A DNA stretch of 64,000 bases from Gnetum montanum (GCA_015680685.1 MNCI01004872.1:2238099-2302098); one strand, 5' to 3'. Shown: positions 20,800-32,082, numbered from the stretch's first letter. A program made the numbers and translations. Notes: a model not told the origin generated them from the sequence alone.

Positions 20800-21880
20800 T
20801 CCTAAGATCAATTCTTGTGAGTTTAGGATATGACCAAGAAAAGGTTGTTGGCCATTTGTTGACCACCTTCAACAACATCTGTTTCTATTTAGGAGCAAGA
20901 TTGACATTGATGATTACCAACTTGCCATTTGTTAAAAATGCATACTTCATGCCAATAGGTAGATTTTTTAACACTAAGGACTCTTGTTTAAAATTTTTAG
21001 GAATTTCCAACTCTTCCCAATTGGTATCATTATTTTCATCATGAGAGAGTCGATGATGAACTTACTTTAATTGCTCCATGCTTTTAATATAGGCACATAT
21101 CAGACTCTTAGTAGGTTTGTGGTTGCTACATACAAGTATCTTTGGATTTTAGATTCATCTACACACTATCTGCATGCTTTGATGGATGTGCTCTTAGTAG
21201 ACTAGAGTTTTTGCACACAGTTACACTTGGTATTATTATATTGATGCATGGAACTCTCTTATTCTTAATCTTTTTAAATTCATTCTCCTTAGAAATTTTC
21301 AAGGAGAGATCTCTGATGCCCATTCATGCATCAATAGTGCTGAACCATTCCCTTCCCATAATAATTGAGAAGTCTCCCTTGAAGTTGTCAACCTTGATCA
21401 CCAGAAAATTGGTAGAATAGGACCACCCATAAATAGTGCTCATAATGTCCTCCACAAGTCCCAAAGGAATAGTGATTGACTAGTATGCCAATTCTAGATG
21501 GATATTGCTCTTCTTGAGAGGCATTAGGTTTCATTCTTTGTACATCTCATGGAAAATTAGATTGACACTAGAACTTGAATCAAGAAGAGCCTTGCATGAC
21601 TCATGTCTAGCAATCTACAAGTAGATGAGAGGACTTCTAGGATTAGATCTTTTTCTAGGAAGGTTGTTAGCCTTAGTCCAATAAGATACAGTGTGGGTTA
21701 ACATGATAGTGTAGATCTTAGGACATTTAATTTGAAGGACTCTTGAAATGATTTGATGCAGAGGATGAAGGAGATATAGGGCGATTGACCCAATAAGTAG
21801 ATGAGGGTTTAGTAGGACTATTGGTTTGAAAGAATGGTCTCTTATGGGATCTTTTTTCTGAACCACTTGGCTGAGGAGTT
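20800..21880 (-). pseudogene. Protease and linker of M (broken)
   Basis: Minus-strand pieces: the active-site region ALLDSSSSVNLIFHEMY (near 21540-21590), where Gly of D-S-G is Ser, then PLKKSNIHLELAY, a stop, ITIPLGLVEDIMSTIYGWSY, FLVIKVDNFKGDFSIIMGRE and MGIRDLSLKISKENEFK. A linker LPIGMKYAFLTNGKLVIINV toward RT follows. The D-S-G glycine is needed in retropepsins, so the enzyme would be inactive even without the stops. Confidence 0.65.
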
Positions 21881-22329
21881 AGCTCTAAGTTGATGACCTT
21901 AGTAGCATTACATTATTGCAGCTATGATGGAATTTCACCTTGCATAGATGGAGTAGGAGATAATTGGGTTGAGGGTGGAGGAGCATGTGCTAAAGGGTGA
22001 GAAGGCTAACACGGATATGGGGTTTCTCCTCTAGTAGATGGAGAATGAGTTCTATGATACTCTAGAGGGTAGTAGTGATGCTAAAAAGAAGTGTGACTAG
22101 AAGAGTCATGTGGAGACATTGATTGTTGAACATAGTAGCCATATGGATTTGGATGCCTGTAAGAGTATTTTTGCCTTGGTGATGGCATCCCCCACAACTA
22201 TGACTGTTGCCATTGCTGGTATTTCTCATTTGGTTGTGGTGGAGCTCCACTTGGATAATAAGCTTGTTGTTGCTAATGGAACTACCTTGGATTACCTTAA
22301 GGATAAGATGATCTTCTAGGTGCTTGCCT

Positions 22330-24138
22330 TCTTACTAGTCTAGGATTCAGTGTGTACATCCTAGACTCCTGCAAGTGTGACATGATAGGGTAACATCCTT
22401 TAGGATGTTCATATTGGTAGATGTCACGTTGATCATCATCATTTGATTTTATCTCCACAACTTCTTCTTCTACAGTAGCTTTTCCCTTACCCCTTTGGTA
22501 GGTACATTCAGCTTCTTTTTGCCTCCTGCGGTCACAATCACTACTCTATTCTCTTGATTCTTCTGTGATTTTTAGAGTAGGTTGAAATTTTTCATCCAAA
22601 GAGTCCCATAATTTATGAACCTTGGCCGATATATTAGAAACAAATTTTTGTATTAGCAAGGTTTTTCGCCACACCACCTCATTAAGTGGTGACTCCTCCT
22701 TGTTGTTGCAAAATTGGACCTCCCTTTTTTTAATGGAAGAATCTCTGTTATATTCCTTAGCACTTTCCCATTTCCTCAACTCTCCTTCTTCTTTTACTAC
22801 CTACTCTATTATCCTTTGGATCTTATGGGCTCTAAGTTTTGATAGTTTTCCTTGGGCATAAATCCCAAGAGTTCTTCTAATTTCTGATCTAAGTCCATCT
22901 ATGAGAGAATAACCATGGCTAGGGCATCAATGTATGAGAGAATAGTATCTACCCATGGCAGCATCCAAGGGTTCATGTATTTTGTGCTTCCATCCTTGGA
23001 TCTACCTTCTTAGATTAGACACTTGAAAGTATGTATGGTATTTATCATTGAACAACTCTAGCATTGTACTCCACCTACAGATGGATTCCAACTCCAAGGA
23101 CTCATACCATCTTTCTGCTTTATTGATGAGTGTTCTAGGAAATAGCTTTAATATTTGCTAATCATTTTCAATATTTTGTAAGGCACATGCATCATGAAAG
23201 GCTTGAGGATGTGTTGGAAAATTAGAGTTATATCTCCCCTCAAATCTAGGGATATTGTTCATGTCAAGTTGCTTGATTTGACTATCTTTCACATTCCTGG
23301 TTGGAATTTTTACTACCTCTATGATATTCAGCGTACTTCAAGTTGCCAACAAAGGCTCATCATCATCATTATTTTGATGATGCCTATGATGTCCTCTACT
23401 ACCCCTTTGTTCATCGTGGTCTTTGTGATTATCATTGTTTTGTTGTTTACCTTCATCATGGTTGTTCTTTTTGTGGCATCTATCAGAACTAGAAGAGGAA
23501 GAAGAAGATGCAGATGAAGAGGATGAAGAGGGAGGAGGATTGCCACCATCATGGTATTTTCCACCTTCTCTACAATTGTCACGGACACATTAGTCAGCTT
23601 TTTTGTCATCTTGATGCTTGCTCAAGCCCTTGCTTTGACTCCCACTTTTTCTTAAACCTAGATTATTAATAGTGGACTATAGCTTTAGGCTCAAGTCTCC
23701 ATCACCAATATCAAGGGGTGGATAATCTTCATGTTGAGGACCCACTGAGGGAGGATCCTCATTGTTGTTTTGATTGAGTAGGAATAGGGGATTGGTGAAC
23801 CTTTTCTCTTTCAAAGCCTCATGGTGCTTCTCTTGGTGTCAATCTCTTATGCATTCTATTTTAGTGAGGTGGTAGTCTTGATAGTCATGGTCATGCACAA
23901 CGTACTCTTCTTGAAGATCTTGGATGCCTAACCTCCAAAGACTTTGGAGGAACATCCTAGGCATAGGTTGATTAGGAGGCATTAAAATGTTGCCCTCCAT
24001 ATCTTCTCACTGTAGTTGTTCATCCTGATGTTGGATGAAGGTGAAGTTAGGCACATATTCATCTAGATGAGTATATACCACCTTGCATTCTTGAGGCATT
24101 GGCAGTTTAGTATCATTGCGCTTGTGAGAAGAAGACAT
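22330..24138 (-). pseudogene. gag of element M (broken)
   Basis: ATG is at 24138 (MSSSHKRNDTKLPMPQE), followed by DEYVPNFTFIQHQDEQLQ. A Ser-rich and His/Asp-rich low-complexity region lies at about 23330-23610 (SSSSSASSSSSSS then HRHHQNNDDDEP), then the capsid-like part: DMNNIPRFEGRYNSNF, KLFPRTLINKAERWYESLEL and STMLELFNDKYHTYF. Near the end is DIYQYEHPKGCYPIMSH, a degenerate zinc-knuckle-like motif. Relatively few stops remain, making this one of the better gag copies in the window, but it is still broken. Confidence 0.75.
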
Positions 24139-24274
24139 TTTTTAATTAGAATAATATATCATTATGCTTAAATTATTACATTTATTTTTACAATGATTTT
24201 TGACCTTAGGGTTTGTCCAAGAATGTTAATGATTTTTACTATGCATAAATAGCACACATTTCAAACAAAAAGAA

Positions 24275-24292
24275 TTCCTAGCAACAGTGCCA
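24275..24292 (-). other. Primer-binding site of M (degenerate, tRNA-Asp)
   Basis: The plus strand reads TTCCTAGCAACAGTGCCA, adjacent to the 5' LTR. Its reverse complement TGGCACTGTTGCTAGGAA is a decayed match to the complement of the plant tRNA-Asp 3' end, TGGCGCCGTTGCCGGGGA. Confidence 0.75.
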
Positions 24293-24293
24293 A

Positions 24294-25169
24294 TGATGAG
24301 TGGCAAATACCCCTACACTTAACCATACAAATCACTAAGCATTCACACGTGATCCAGTTGAATTCCATGAATTCTATGTCTTCTGTTACACTAGCCTCTA
24401 ACAAGTGAACTTGTTCTAATAGCCATTCATTATCTTCCTAATTACACTTGTGATATGCAAAGGTATGGTTAAGTGTAATTGAGGCTTATAATTTTTATAA
24501 TTTTTGTGTTTTATGTTTTGGGTGCTTAAAATAAAGGATGAAATGAATGAAGTAATTTAATTTCTAATTTAACCTAACTAACTAACCAATGTATAACTAA
24601 TCCTAACATAAGTATCCCGTCCCACTTTCTATACTCATCTTGAACACGTATAACACTACTAGGCTGCCAAATGTTAAGCATTACTGAAATTACCAAATGT
24701 CATGCGCATCTTGAAGTGGTTGTACTTATATGCTTAATTAATCACTACTTAATCTAGCTTAGTTTAGCCTAGTTTAGTCTAATTAATTATTTAATTACTT
24801 AAATCATTAAGGGAAATTTCATAAAACATTAAATGCATAAATAAATAAATAATCTATTTCAAAGTGCTGCAAGGTTTATCAAAAAGCTCATCTTTATTGC
24901 CGCACACATTGCTGTGCTTAGGTACAATAGTGCTCAAATAAAGATCCATACAATCTTGACTCGGATTGTGGGCACTTAGAAAAATATTCTAACTTCCAAA
25001 TGACAAAACTACAAGAGCTCCGCTACAACTATGACAAAATATGCCATAAACACGGTAGGTGAGTGTGTGATTATAAGTGAAAATAGACACTACATTGATG
25101 AGGCTACGTCAACAAATCAAATCATGCATTGACAAGACCCAATTGATGCAACCAATCCATGATTCATCA
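24294..25169 (-). repeat. 5' LTR of element M
   Basis: This is an 876-bp LTR. The minus-strand start is TGATGAATCATGGATTGG at 25169, and the end borders the primer site at 24294. It aligns with 2007-2905. Its U3 palindrome module is decayed relative to that copy: CATGCATTGAC remains but the matching arm does not. Confidence 0.88.
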
Positions 25170-25249
25170 ATTGTAAAACACAAGTTTTTAAGCAAATAAA
25201 GTAATGAAGAACATAATAATGCTAATGAAACATTATCAAGTATTTAAGT

Positions 25250-25342
25250 ATCATCATCATCCTAGCCTTGTCCCAACAAAGTGGGGTTGGCTACATAAGT
25301 TCTTTTGTGTCATTCACCTCTATAAAGAGCTAGATCTATCAA
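25250..25342 (-). mobile_element. RTE non-LTR 3' end fragment, minus strand
   Basis: The plus strand reads TCATCATCATCCTAGCCTTG, then TCCCAACAAAGTGGGGTTGG and CTACATAAGTTC. The reverse complement ends GGACAAGGCTAGGATGATGATGA, the typical plant RTE 3' terminus with trinucleotide tail, also present at 51400-51437. Only the end is here, so it is a strongly 5'-truncated insertion or an RTE-mobilised short element. Confidence 0.7.
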
Positions 25343-25917
25343 ATATTCAAATATAATAATAAAAAAGAAGGTTGAGTTTTTTGAAAGGTTTCTAGCAAAG
25401 ATACTGTTGCAAAAAAAATTTGACAATGAATGATATAAAGATAGATTATACTAATGTTTCTAAGACTATAGAAAATGTGAAATATTCAAAAGCTTTTGAT
25501 TTTGTTTTGTCAGATGGTTTATTTGAATCTTTATTAAAAGATATTACTTCTCAATATATCTTTTTACAAATTACAAGTTTTATTCATCAAAATAAAGGTT
25601 TTACACCATGGACTTAGACTTTTATTATGGATTGAGGATTTTACATGTCCATTATTTTTTAAATCTTTTTTGCTTGTTAAACTTGTAAATTATAAATTGT
25701 TGAGAAAGTTTTGGATCTTAAAGGTTTTACTAATTATCATAGTGCTTATATTGCTAGGCAATGGAATGTGAATTTTGACTCTAGTTCTTTTAATTATTCT
25801 AAAATTTCTTTGTAGATTGAATTAGAAAATCTTTTACTAATTTTTCAAAGTGTTGAAAGTAAAATGGTTGATAGCATAGGTACAATCCTTAAAATAAATA
25901 TCAAAAAGCATTATTAA
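25343..25917 (+). other. Unrecognised coding-like fragment
   Basis: An open run at 25420-25617 encodes 65 residues (starting MTMNDIKIDYTNVSKTIENV). Coding-like sequence in shifting frames continues to about 25900 (for example LDLKGFTNYHSAYIARQWN). I recognise no domain and see no promoter or partner. It may be part of a decayed mobile element or a fragment of a captured gene. Very low confidence as a gene. Confidence 0.2.
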
Positions 25918-26095
25918 TAATAATGGGGTATTAGCCTAGTGATGAGACTTTTTATTTAGAAGTTTCAAATTATGTGTTTGACTTGTGAGGATGAGGGGAG
26001 AGGTTAGGATTTGAAACTCAAAATAATTGAAATATAGGTATATTCCAAGACATATCATCTAGTAGAACTTTATAACTTAACATTGCCTACCAAAA
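25918..26095. repeat. Head-to-head SINE halves
   Basis: 25921-25990 is a SINE head in plus orientation (GGTATTAGCCTAGTGATGAG, then GTGTTTGACTTG). 26005-26090 is SINE body in minus orientation: its reverse complement contains CAATGTTAAGTTATAAAGTTC and ATACCTATATTTCAATTATT, as in the 797-965 copy. A head and an inverted body are fused, giving a composite rather than one insertion. Confidence 0.5.
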
Positions 26096-26179
26096 TTAAT
26101 GCCAAAGTACCCAAAATAATGGAGTGTAGGTTTTTTAATGAAAAAAAAAATACCAAAATATCAAATGTGGAAACCCTAA

Positions 26180-27545
26180 CATTATTTTTCAAATTTAAAT
26201 CTTAAATAAAGAAAACTACCATCAAACTTCACTTAACTCATGTAAGCATGCTAAAGATCAATCAAATTTAGATGTTATAGAGGCTATTTTCTTAATACAA
26301 TAATTTATGAAAAAATTTAGAAAACATAGAAAAATTCAACATATGATTTTCATTGGCTTGGAAAAAGCATATGACAAAGTTCCTAAAGATATTATTTGGT
26401 GGGCCTTGCAAGGAAAAAGCATCCCTAATAAAGATATGAAGGAGCTACTACTAAAATTAAAATAATGTAGAATAACATTTGATTTTCAAATCACAATAGG
26501 TCTACATGAAGGGTCTACACTTAGCCCGTACTTATTTGCCCTTATTATGGATGAATTAATAAAGAAAATACAAGATGAAATCCCTTAGTGTATGCTATTT
26601 GCAAATGATATTGTGTTGGTGGATACAACTTGAGAAGGAGTTATTACTAAAATTAGAACACCTTGGGGGATAACATTTGATTTTCTAATCATAGTAGGTC
26701 TACATCAAGGATCTACACTTAGCCCATACTTATTTGTCATTATTATGGATGAATTAACAAGGAAAATACAAGATGAAATCCCTTAGTATATGCTATTTAT
26801 AGAGGATATTATGTTGGTGGATACAACTTGAGAAAATGTTACTTCTAAAATGTAGAAGTGAAAACATGCTCTAGAATTAAGAGGCTTAAAAATTAGCAAA
26901 AATAAGATAGAATACATGGAATGCAATTTTAATAACAATATAAATAGTGGTAAAATAGAAGTGATAATTCAAGGGAAAAACTATCTCACTATTAATAGTT
27001 TTACTACCTAGGATCAATCCTCCAATCAAATGGTAAAATTGATAAAGATATAAGAAATAAAACTGAGGCAAGATGGTCAAAATAGAGAAAAGCTAGTGGT
27101 GTTCTATGTGATAAAAGAATACCAATAAAATTGAAGGGGAAATTTTATAAAACAACAATTGGGCCTGGTATCTTATATGGTGCTAAATGTTAAATAACAC
27201 AAAAGAGGCATGAACCATAAATGATTGTGGTAGAAATGTGAATGCTTCAATGAATATTGAATATTACTAGAAGAGATAATCTACATAATAAAAAAATCAT
27301 AGGAAGACTTGGAGTGGCTTCCATTTTAGATAAGGTATAAGAATGGCAACTTAGATGATTTGGACATGTGCAAAGAAGATTAGACAATGAGTTGATAAAC
27401 AAAGGTTGCTACATCACTATTCTAAGAAAGCCATTGAAAGGAAGACCAAAGAAGACATGGAAAAAAAATTGAAAATGATTTGAAAAAAATTGCAAATAAA
27501 CAAAGATCTAGCTCTTCATAGAGACAAATGGTAAAAAATAATTAA
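26180..27545 (+). mobile_element. RTE-type non-LTR retrotransposon, reverse transcriptase remnant
   Basis: Translated pieces in one sense: HMIFIGLEKAYDKVPKDIIW, ITIGLHEGSTLSPYLFALIM, DELIKKIQDEIP, CMLFANDIVLVDTT, then KISKNKIEYMECNF, and the C-terminal stretch KIIGRLGVASILDKV, FGHVQRRLDNELINKG and LKGRPKKTWKKN. These match the order of plant RTE-clade reverse transcriptases (LEKAYD, GLHQGSxLSP, FADD, TEYLECKF, GRPKKTW). The active-site FADD reads FAND and FIED in two tandem copies. The endonuclease domain and 3' tail are missing. Broken by stops. Confidence 0.78.
26445..26838 (+). repeat. Tandem duplication inside the RTE reverse transcriptase
   Basis: The unit at about 26445-26640 is repeated at 26641-26838 with an offset of 196-198 bases. 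Both contain TAACATTTGATTTTC, then GGTCTACAT(G/C)AAG, then ATGGATGAATTAA, then GTTGGTGGATACAACTTGAG. The second copy has diverged, so the duplication is not recent. Confidence 0.7.
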
Positions 27546-28098
27546 TGTACATTTATTATTTGGACTGGGTCTTTCTTTGCATATTATATTTATTTAATTT
27601 CTATGTTTTAATTACTTATTTTAAATGCTAGAATTTTACTATTTTTGGCATGTTTAGAAAAAATTAAGGTTTGTGAGAATTTCATGATTCAACTACTTTG
27701 AGCTTGAGTATTATGCTTTACCCTTCATTCTAATGCTATTATAATTATCTTACTTTATATCTAAATGGATTTTCTCCATTTCACCAAATTTTGAGTTTCC
27801 TACATACTTTGAGTTTTTCCATGTATTACATGGGTTTGAATCCCTTGTCATTTCATTTGATTTAGAAGTCCATTATCAAGTATCATGCATATTCATCATG
27901 GATGGGTTTTGTTTGCAACTTTACAATTAATGCACATTTATTGTTTGGACTAGGTCTTTCTTTGCATGTTGTATTTATTTTATTTTTATGTTTTAAATGC
28001 TAAAATTTTACTATTTTGGTAATTTTACGAAAAATTAGGATTTGTGAGAATTTCATGATTCAACTATTTTGAGCTCAAGTATTATGCATTACCCTTCA

Positions 28099-28974
28099 TG
28101 ATGAGTGGCGAGGTACCCCTACACTCAACCATACGAAACAAGCGTCGCACGCGCGATCCGGTCGAACTCCGCAGATGGACTAGTTGTGGCACCTAGATAG
28201 TTAGCCTTAGGTCGCAGTTTGCTGTCTTCCCACCTAGACTAGTTTTGCATATGTCACGTATGGTTTAGTCTAGATGAGGTGTATGATGTGTTCCTAATTC
28301 TATCGCTACTCCTGAAGGCAATGGAACAGAATATTAACTAATCTAAGCTAGGAGGAAAAGGGTAAGAAAATCTAATCTAGCCTAAGTGCGACGAGCAACT
28401 GATTCCTTGATCAACCATACACATCTTGGACTTCGTGCACGATTGCCATTGGGACTACCAAGCATAGGCCTAGGTACNNNNNNNNNNNNNNNNNNNNNNN
28501 NNNNNNNNNNNNNNNNNNNNNNNNNNNNNNNNNNNNNNNNNNNNNNNNNNNNNNNNNNNNNNNNNNNNNNNNNNNNNNNNNNNNNNNNNNNNNNNNNNNN
28601 NNNNNNNNNNNNNNNNNNNNNNNNNNNNNNNNNNNNNNNNNNNNNNNNNNNNNNNNNNNNNNNNNNNNNNNNNNNNNNNNNNNNNNNNNNNNNNNNNNNN
28701 NNNNNNNNNNNNNNNNNNNNNNNNNNNNNNNNNNNNNNNNNNNNNNNNNNNNNNNNNNNNNNNNNNNNNNNNNNNNNNNNNNNNNNNNNNNNNNNNNNNN
28801 NNNNNNNNNNNNNNNNNNNNNNNNNNNNNNNNNNNNNNNNNNNNNNNNNNNNNNNNNNNNNNNNNNNNNNNNNNNNNNNNNNNNNNNNNNNNNNNNNNNN
28901 NNGGGGATGCAATATCGCGTCGGCCGCGATATCACGTACGCGATATCGCGGCCTGTGCGAACCGCATCTCATCA
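28099..28974 (-). mobile_element. Solo LTR of the Athila/Tat-like family (contains gap)
   Basis: The plus strand starts TGATGAGTGGCGAGGTACCCC at 28099 and ends CCGCATCTCATCA at 28974. CTTCA flanks both sides (28094-28098 and 28975-28979). The minus-strand U3 has the GCGATATCGC array (about 28911-28951). At 28384-28460 it resembles positions 1-110 of the window. The total of 876 bp including the gap fits one LTR, though a full element collapsed into the gap cannot be excluded. Confidence 0.75.
28478..28902. other. Assembly gap (425 N)
   Basis: A run of N inside the solo LTR, directly beside its palindrome array. Apparent reading frames that cross it are artefacts of unknown bases. Confidence 0.99.
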
Positions 28975-29170
28975 CTTCACTTTAATGCTATTAGAATTAT
29001 CTTACTTTGTATCTAAATGGATTTTCTTCATTTCACAACATTTTGAGTTTCCTACATTCTCTAAGTTTTTCCATGTTTTACTAGGGTTTGAATCCTTTGT
29101 CATGATATTGAGTAATTAAAATCATTTCATTTGATTTGTAAGTTCATTATTGTTTCTTTTGCCATCATTA

Positions 29171-29845
29171 TCTACAAGATTCTTTAACAACTTGTGAAAA
29201 CTAAAGATGCATGGAAATGCAAATTTAAATGAGAAAATCATACTAAAGCTTGATGTTTTGAACATGTTTATCATCTTTTGAGCAAGATTTATACTTATAT
29301 TTATGATCTTTGAAGTTTGGCTAATGATCTTGGATGAAATTAATTGTCTTTAATGAGATTTGTTCTTGTATTGTTAAAGATCTTGTGATCAAATAGAGAA
29401 AATGTAAACTGTGAGTACAAGAATGTGAAATATTTTGAAATCTAAGATAGATTACGATAGAATGTAAAACATGTGAGAATTTTAAAGCAAAAAAGTTAAA
29501 AAAAAGAAAAAGAAAACTTCTCCTTACAACTTCTTCAAACCTTTGAGCTTTAAGATGAATAATAACAAAATGAGAAAATGACTGCCTCTCTTGTCATGTA
29601 TGAGGGGAGACATCAATTTATAGGTAAGATGAACTCAAAGTTATCCATTTCTAGTATGTTATGACACTATTATGTCTTAAATATGAAATTTTTCATTTTA
29701 AGAAAGTTTTACATATGTGAGCTAAACCTTGTTATTACATCATGAAACAAAGAAATAAAAGATAATAATCATGAAATATAACATAAGAAATGAGAAGTAG
29801 GATTTTTGAAGAACCCTCATTAATACTATAATGTGAAAATTCCTT
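29171..29845 (-). repeat. 3' LTR of copia element C (truncated)
   Basis: This aligns with 48094-48664 and 49751-49820, for example CTTTAACAACTTGTGA, TTGATGTTTTGAACAT and AATGAGAAGTAGGAT. The U5 end present in the right LTR (47647-48090) is missing here. The outer boundary is approximate. Confidence 0.65.
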
Positions 29846-30099
29846 CATTATAATGAAATAGGAGTGATGTGAGGATGATCATATCTCCTTTATATTCATC
29901 TTCATTGGAGTAATTCTAGATATTTGCATATGTTAATTGAGTTTAATTGATGTGACTTGCTTTGTAACCATATTATTCAGTTGATATTGTTTCTTCAAAT
30001 AAGATGGTTTGATGGTTACCTTCGTTACTTCATCTTTTATGAAGTAATCCTTCAAGCTTATATGCTTGAACTTCTTATGAAGAACATGTTATTTTAAGA

Positions 30100-30460
30100 G
30101 ATCAATCACAGTAGTATTGTCAATATAGAGATTAATGAGAGTGTAGATATCAAAAGCAATTTGGAAGAGAAATTTCTTTAATGACAATATATGCTATAAA
30201 AATTTATTGATAGAAATAAATTTAACTTTATATGAAGAAATACTTACACATGATTTCTTTCTTACTTTCTAATAGATGGAATTTGGCCCATGAAAAATTA
30301 AGGAACTTGATGTAGATTTTCTATAATTTATGTCATCTTCCCAATGAGCATTAGAATATGGATGGATTTTTTCATCTCCTCTAAAAACTTTTAGCCTATA
30401 GTCATATGTGCCTTTGATGTACTTCAACACATGAGTGAGGAGTGACAAATGTGCTACTCT
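30100..30460 (-). pseudogene. RNase H of copia element C (broken)
   Basis: The minus strand reads THVLKYIKGTYDYRLKVFRG, then HPYSNAHWEDDINYRKST, matching the copia RNase H start (VLRYLKGTxDxGL, then SDADWAGDxxDRKST). Asp of the usual SDADW is Asn (SNAHW). Coding decays toward 30100. The domain removes template RNA during cDNA synthesis. Confidence 0.65.
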
Positions 30461-31002
30461 TGGCTTTTATATAAATCTTGATAAATATGAGAGCAAATTC
30501 AAGATAAGGTTTATTTTAACACAAGAATATAAGTGATCCAATAATACATTTATAATAAATAGCATCAAGAAGGAGGGTATTATCTTTTGTATTGAGCTTC
30601 CACTCTTGTGGAAGTGAAGTAGAAGTAACTCTCTCTCCATGCATTTCATATTTTCATAAGATGACCTATGCATATTTGATTTCATGTATTTTCAAATAAT
30701 TTTCTTCTTGATTAACTTGTATCCCTAAAAAATATCTCAAGAAAGCTAAATCTTTCATTTCAAACTCTTCCATAATGTTTTTCTTGAATTCAACAACTAA
30801 ATTTTTAAAAGTTAAGCAAAGGACTAATTCATCTCAATATAGAGATATCAGGATGAAATGCTCTTCCACATGCTTGTAGTAGAGAGTGGATTCAAATGAG
30901 CATGATTTATAGTCATCCATAAAGAGATACTTATTAATTCTATGAAACTAAGCTCTAGGGGCCTTTTTAAATCCATTTCTAGCATTGGAAAGTTTGCATA
31001 CC
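30461..31002 (-). pseudogene. Reverse transcriptase of copia C, C-terminal half
   Basis: The minus strand from 31002: DKVCKLSNARNGFKKAPRA, then LFMDDYKSCSFESTLYY, then ILISLYIDDLVLC (copia YVDDxxx active site, here YIDD with both Asp residues), KKNIMEEFEMKDL and YFLGIQVNQEENYLKIHEIK. Upstream sequence is displaced to 41488 by the insertion of L and A. The join ...GFVKKEEED + KVCKL is exact in frame after removing one TTATC. Broken downstream by stops. Confidence 0.78.
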
Positions 31003-31007
31003 TTATC
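31003..31007. repeat. Target-site duplication TTATC, left of element L
   Basis: TTATC at 31003-31007 and again at 41483-41487 bracket the whole L+A insertion in the copia RT. Confidence 0.85.
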
Positions 31008-31286
31008 TATGACATCCCATCCCTGGATGTCATGGAAAATGTCAAATATATGATATATTAGACATTATGGATACGAAGAACATATACCAAATGTGAAATA
31101 TATGTGATATTATACATTATGTATAAAGGAAATAATAGGAAAAATGCAGAAGGAGAAAGAAAAGAATGCTTTATTAATATGGAATAGCATATCTAAGTCA
31201 TGCTCCGAGAGTGTTCCTTGGGATTTTCTTCCTTTGTCATCTATCCCTTAGAGGCAATCCAGCACTGCCACCATGGTTAGGCCTAT

Positions 31287-32081
31287 CGCATGGGCCACGA
31301 TATCGCATGGGCCACAATATCGCATCCCTCGCGATATTGCGTATGCAATATAGCGGTGTGCCGTCATATCTATAAATAAGAGGCGGCTCTCCCTTGTTTC
31401 CTCATCCTAGGCTAGAAAGTAGGGAAACTCTAGCAGATTGATCACTCCAAAGATAGAATATTTTCCATGTGTCCACAGTAGGAGTCCCAAAGTGAACGGA
31501 TCTTTATTTGAGTAGACATTATATCTGAACACAAGTTTGTGTACGGCAATAAAGACAAGCTTCATGGATAAACCTTGCAGTGCATGGAATAGGCTAATTA
31601 GGATTTTATTACTATTATTTATTATATGTTATTTACTGCTTTCTCTCTCAACCCTTCTCTCCTAGTTAGGTGCCTCAGTACGACCACTTCGAGCATGTGC
31701 GTTATGCGTGGTGATCCCAGCAACGATTAGCATTTGGTAACCATAGTTGCATTAGTTCAGGGTGTGTACAGTAAGTGGGAATGGATGTTGATGCTAGGTT
31801 AAATTAGACTTAGTTCATTAGTTAGAGTTAGTAATTAGTTTCTCAACCCTTCACCTTGTTAGCATAGGAGACATAAAACATAAAAACTATAAAAATCATA
31901 TACCTCAGACTTACTTAACCATACACCATGACAACTATAAGTAAGTCTGGGAAGACAACGAATGATTAACCCTAAGTGTTCCATGGGGCATGTAGGCACT
32001 TAGTTTGCGAAGTTTGATCAGATCGTGTGTGCTACGCTCGTATTCGTATGGTTGAGTGTAGGGGTATCTCACCACTCATCA
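31287..32081 (+). repeat. 5' LTR of element A
   Basis: This is a 795-bp LTR. Its first bases are CGCATGGG instead of TGATGGG, so the canonical TG is lost, but the preceding CCTAT matches the right-hand duplication and fixes the boundary. GATATC-type palindromes start at 31299, 31316, 31333 and 31347. TATAAATAAG is at 31371-31380. CAATAAAGACAAG near 31545 is a likely poly(A) signal region. It ends ACCACTCATCA. Confidence 0.9.
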
Positions 32082-32082
32082 T

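Larger units (their letters stand above)
2007..25169 (-). mobile_element. Element M: Athila/Tat-like Ty3/gypsy retrotransposon, split by element P
   Basis: Seen: a 3' LTR at 2007-2905 and a 5' LTR at 24294-25169, both TGATG...CATCA. A degenerate tRNA-Asp primer site lies at 24275-24292. Minus-strand gag, protease, RT, RNase H and integrase remnants follow in gypsy order. Flanking 5-mers are GTTGT (2002-2006) and ATTGT (25170-25174), a target duplication with one mismatch. After removing element P and one copy of its target duplication the element is about 13.1 kb. Known: plant Ty3/gypsy elements primed by tRNA-Asp include the Athila/Tat lineages, and the RT and integrase motifs agree. Odd: it has about 2.75 kb between integrase and 3' LTR that P and A lack. 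Coding regions are full of stops, so it is inactive. Confidence 0.88.
27541..29140 (+). repeat. Tandem repeat of a unit of about 385 bp, second copy split by a solo LTR
   Basis: Copy 1 is 27541-27924. Copy 2 starts at 27925 (AATTAATGCACATTTATTG against AATTAATGTACATTTATTA) and runs to 28098, then resumes at 28980 and ends near 29140. Shared stretches include TTTGTGAGAATTTCATGATT and TCTAAATGGATTTTCT. No coding content. The source element was not recognised. Confidence 0.65.

Noticed and set aside
28382-28985. Long reading frames across the gap on both strands
   Set aside because: They are open only because 425 unknown bases contain no called stop.
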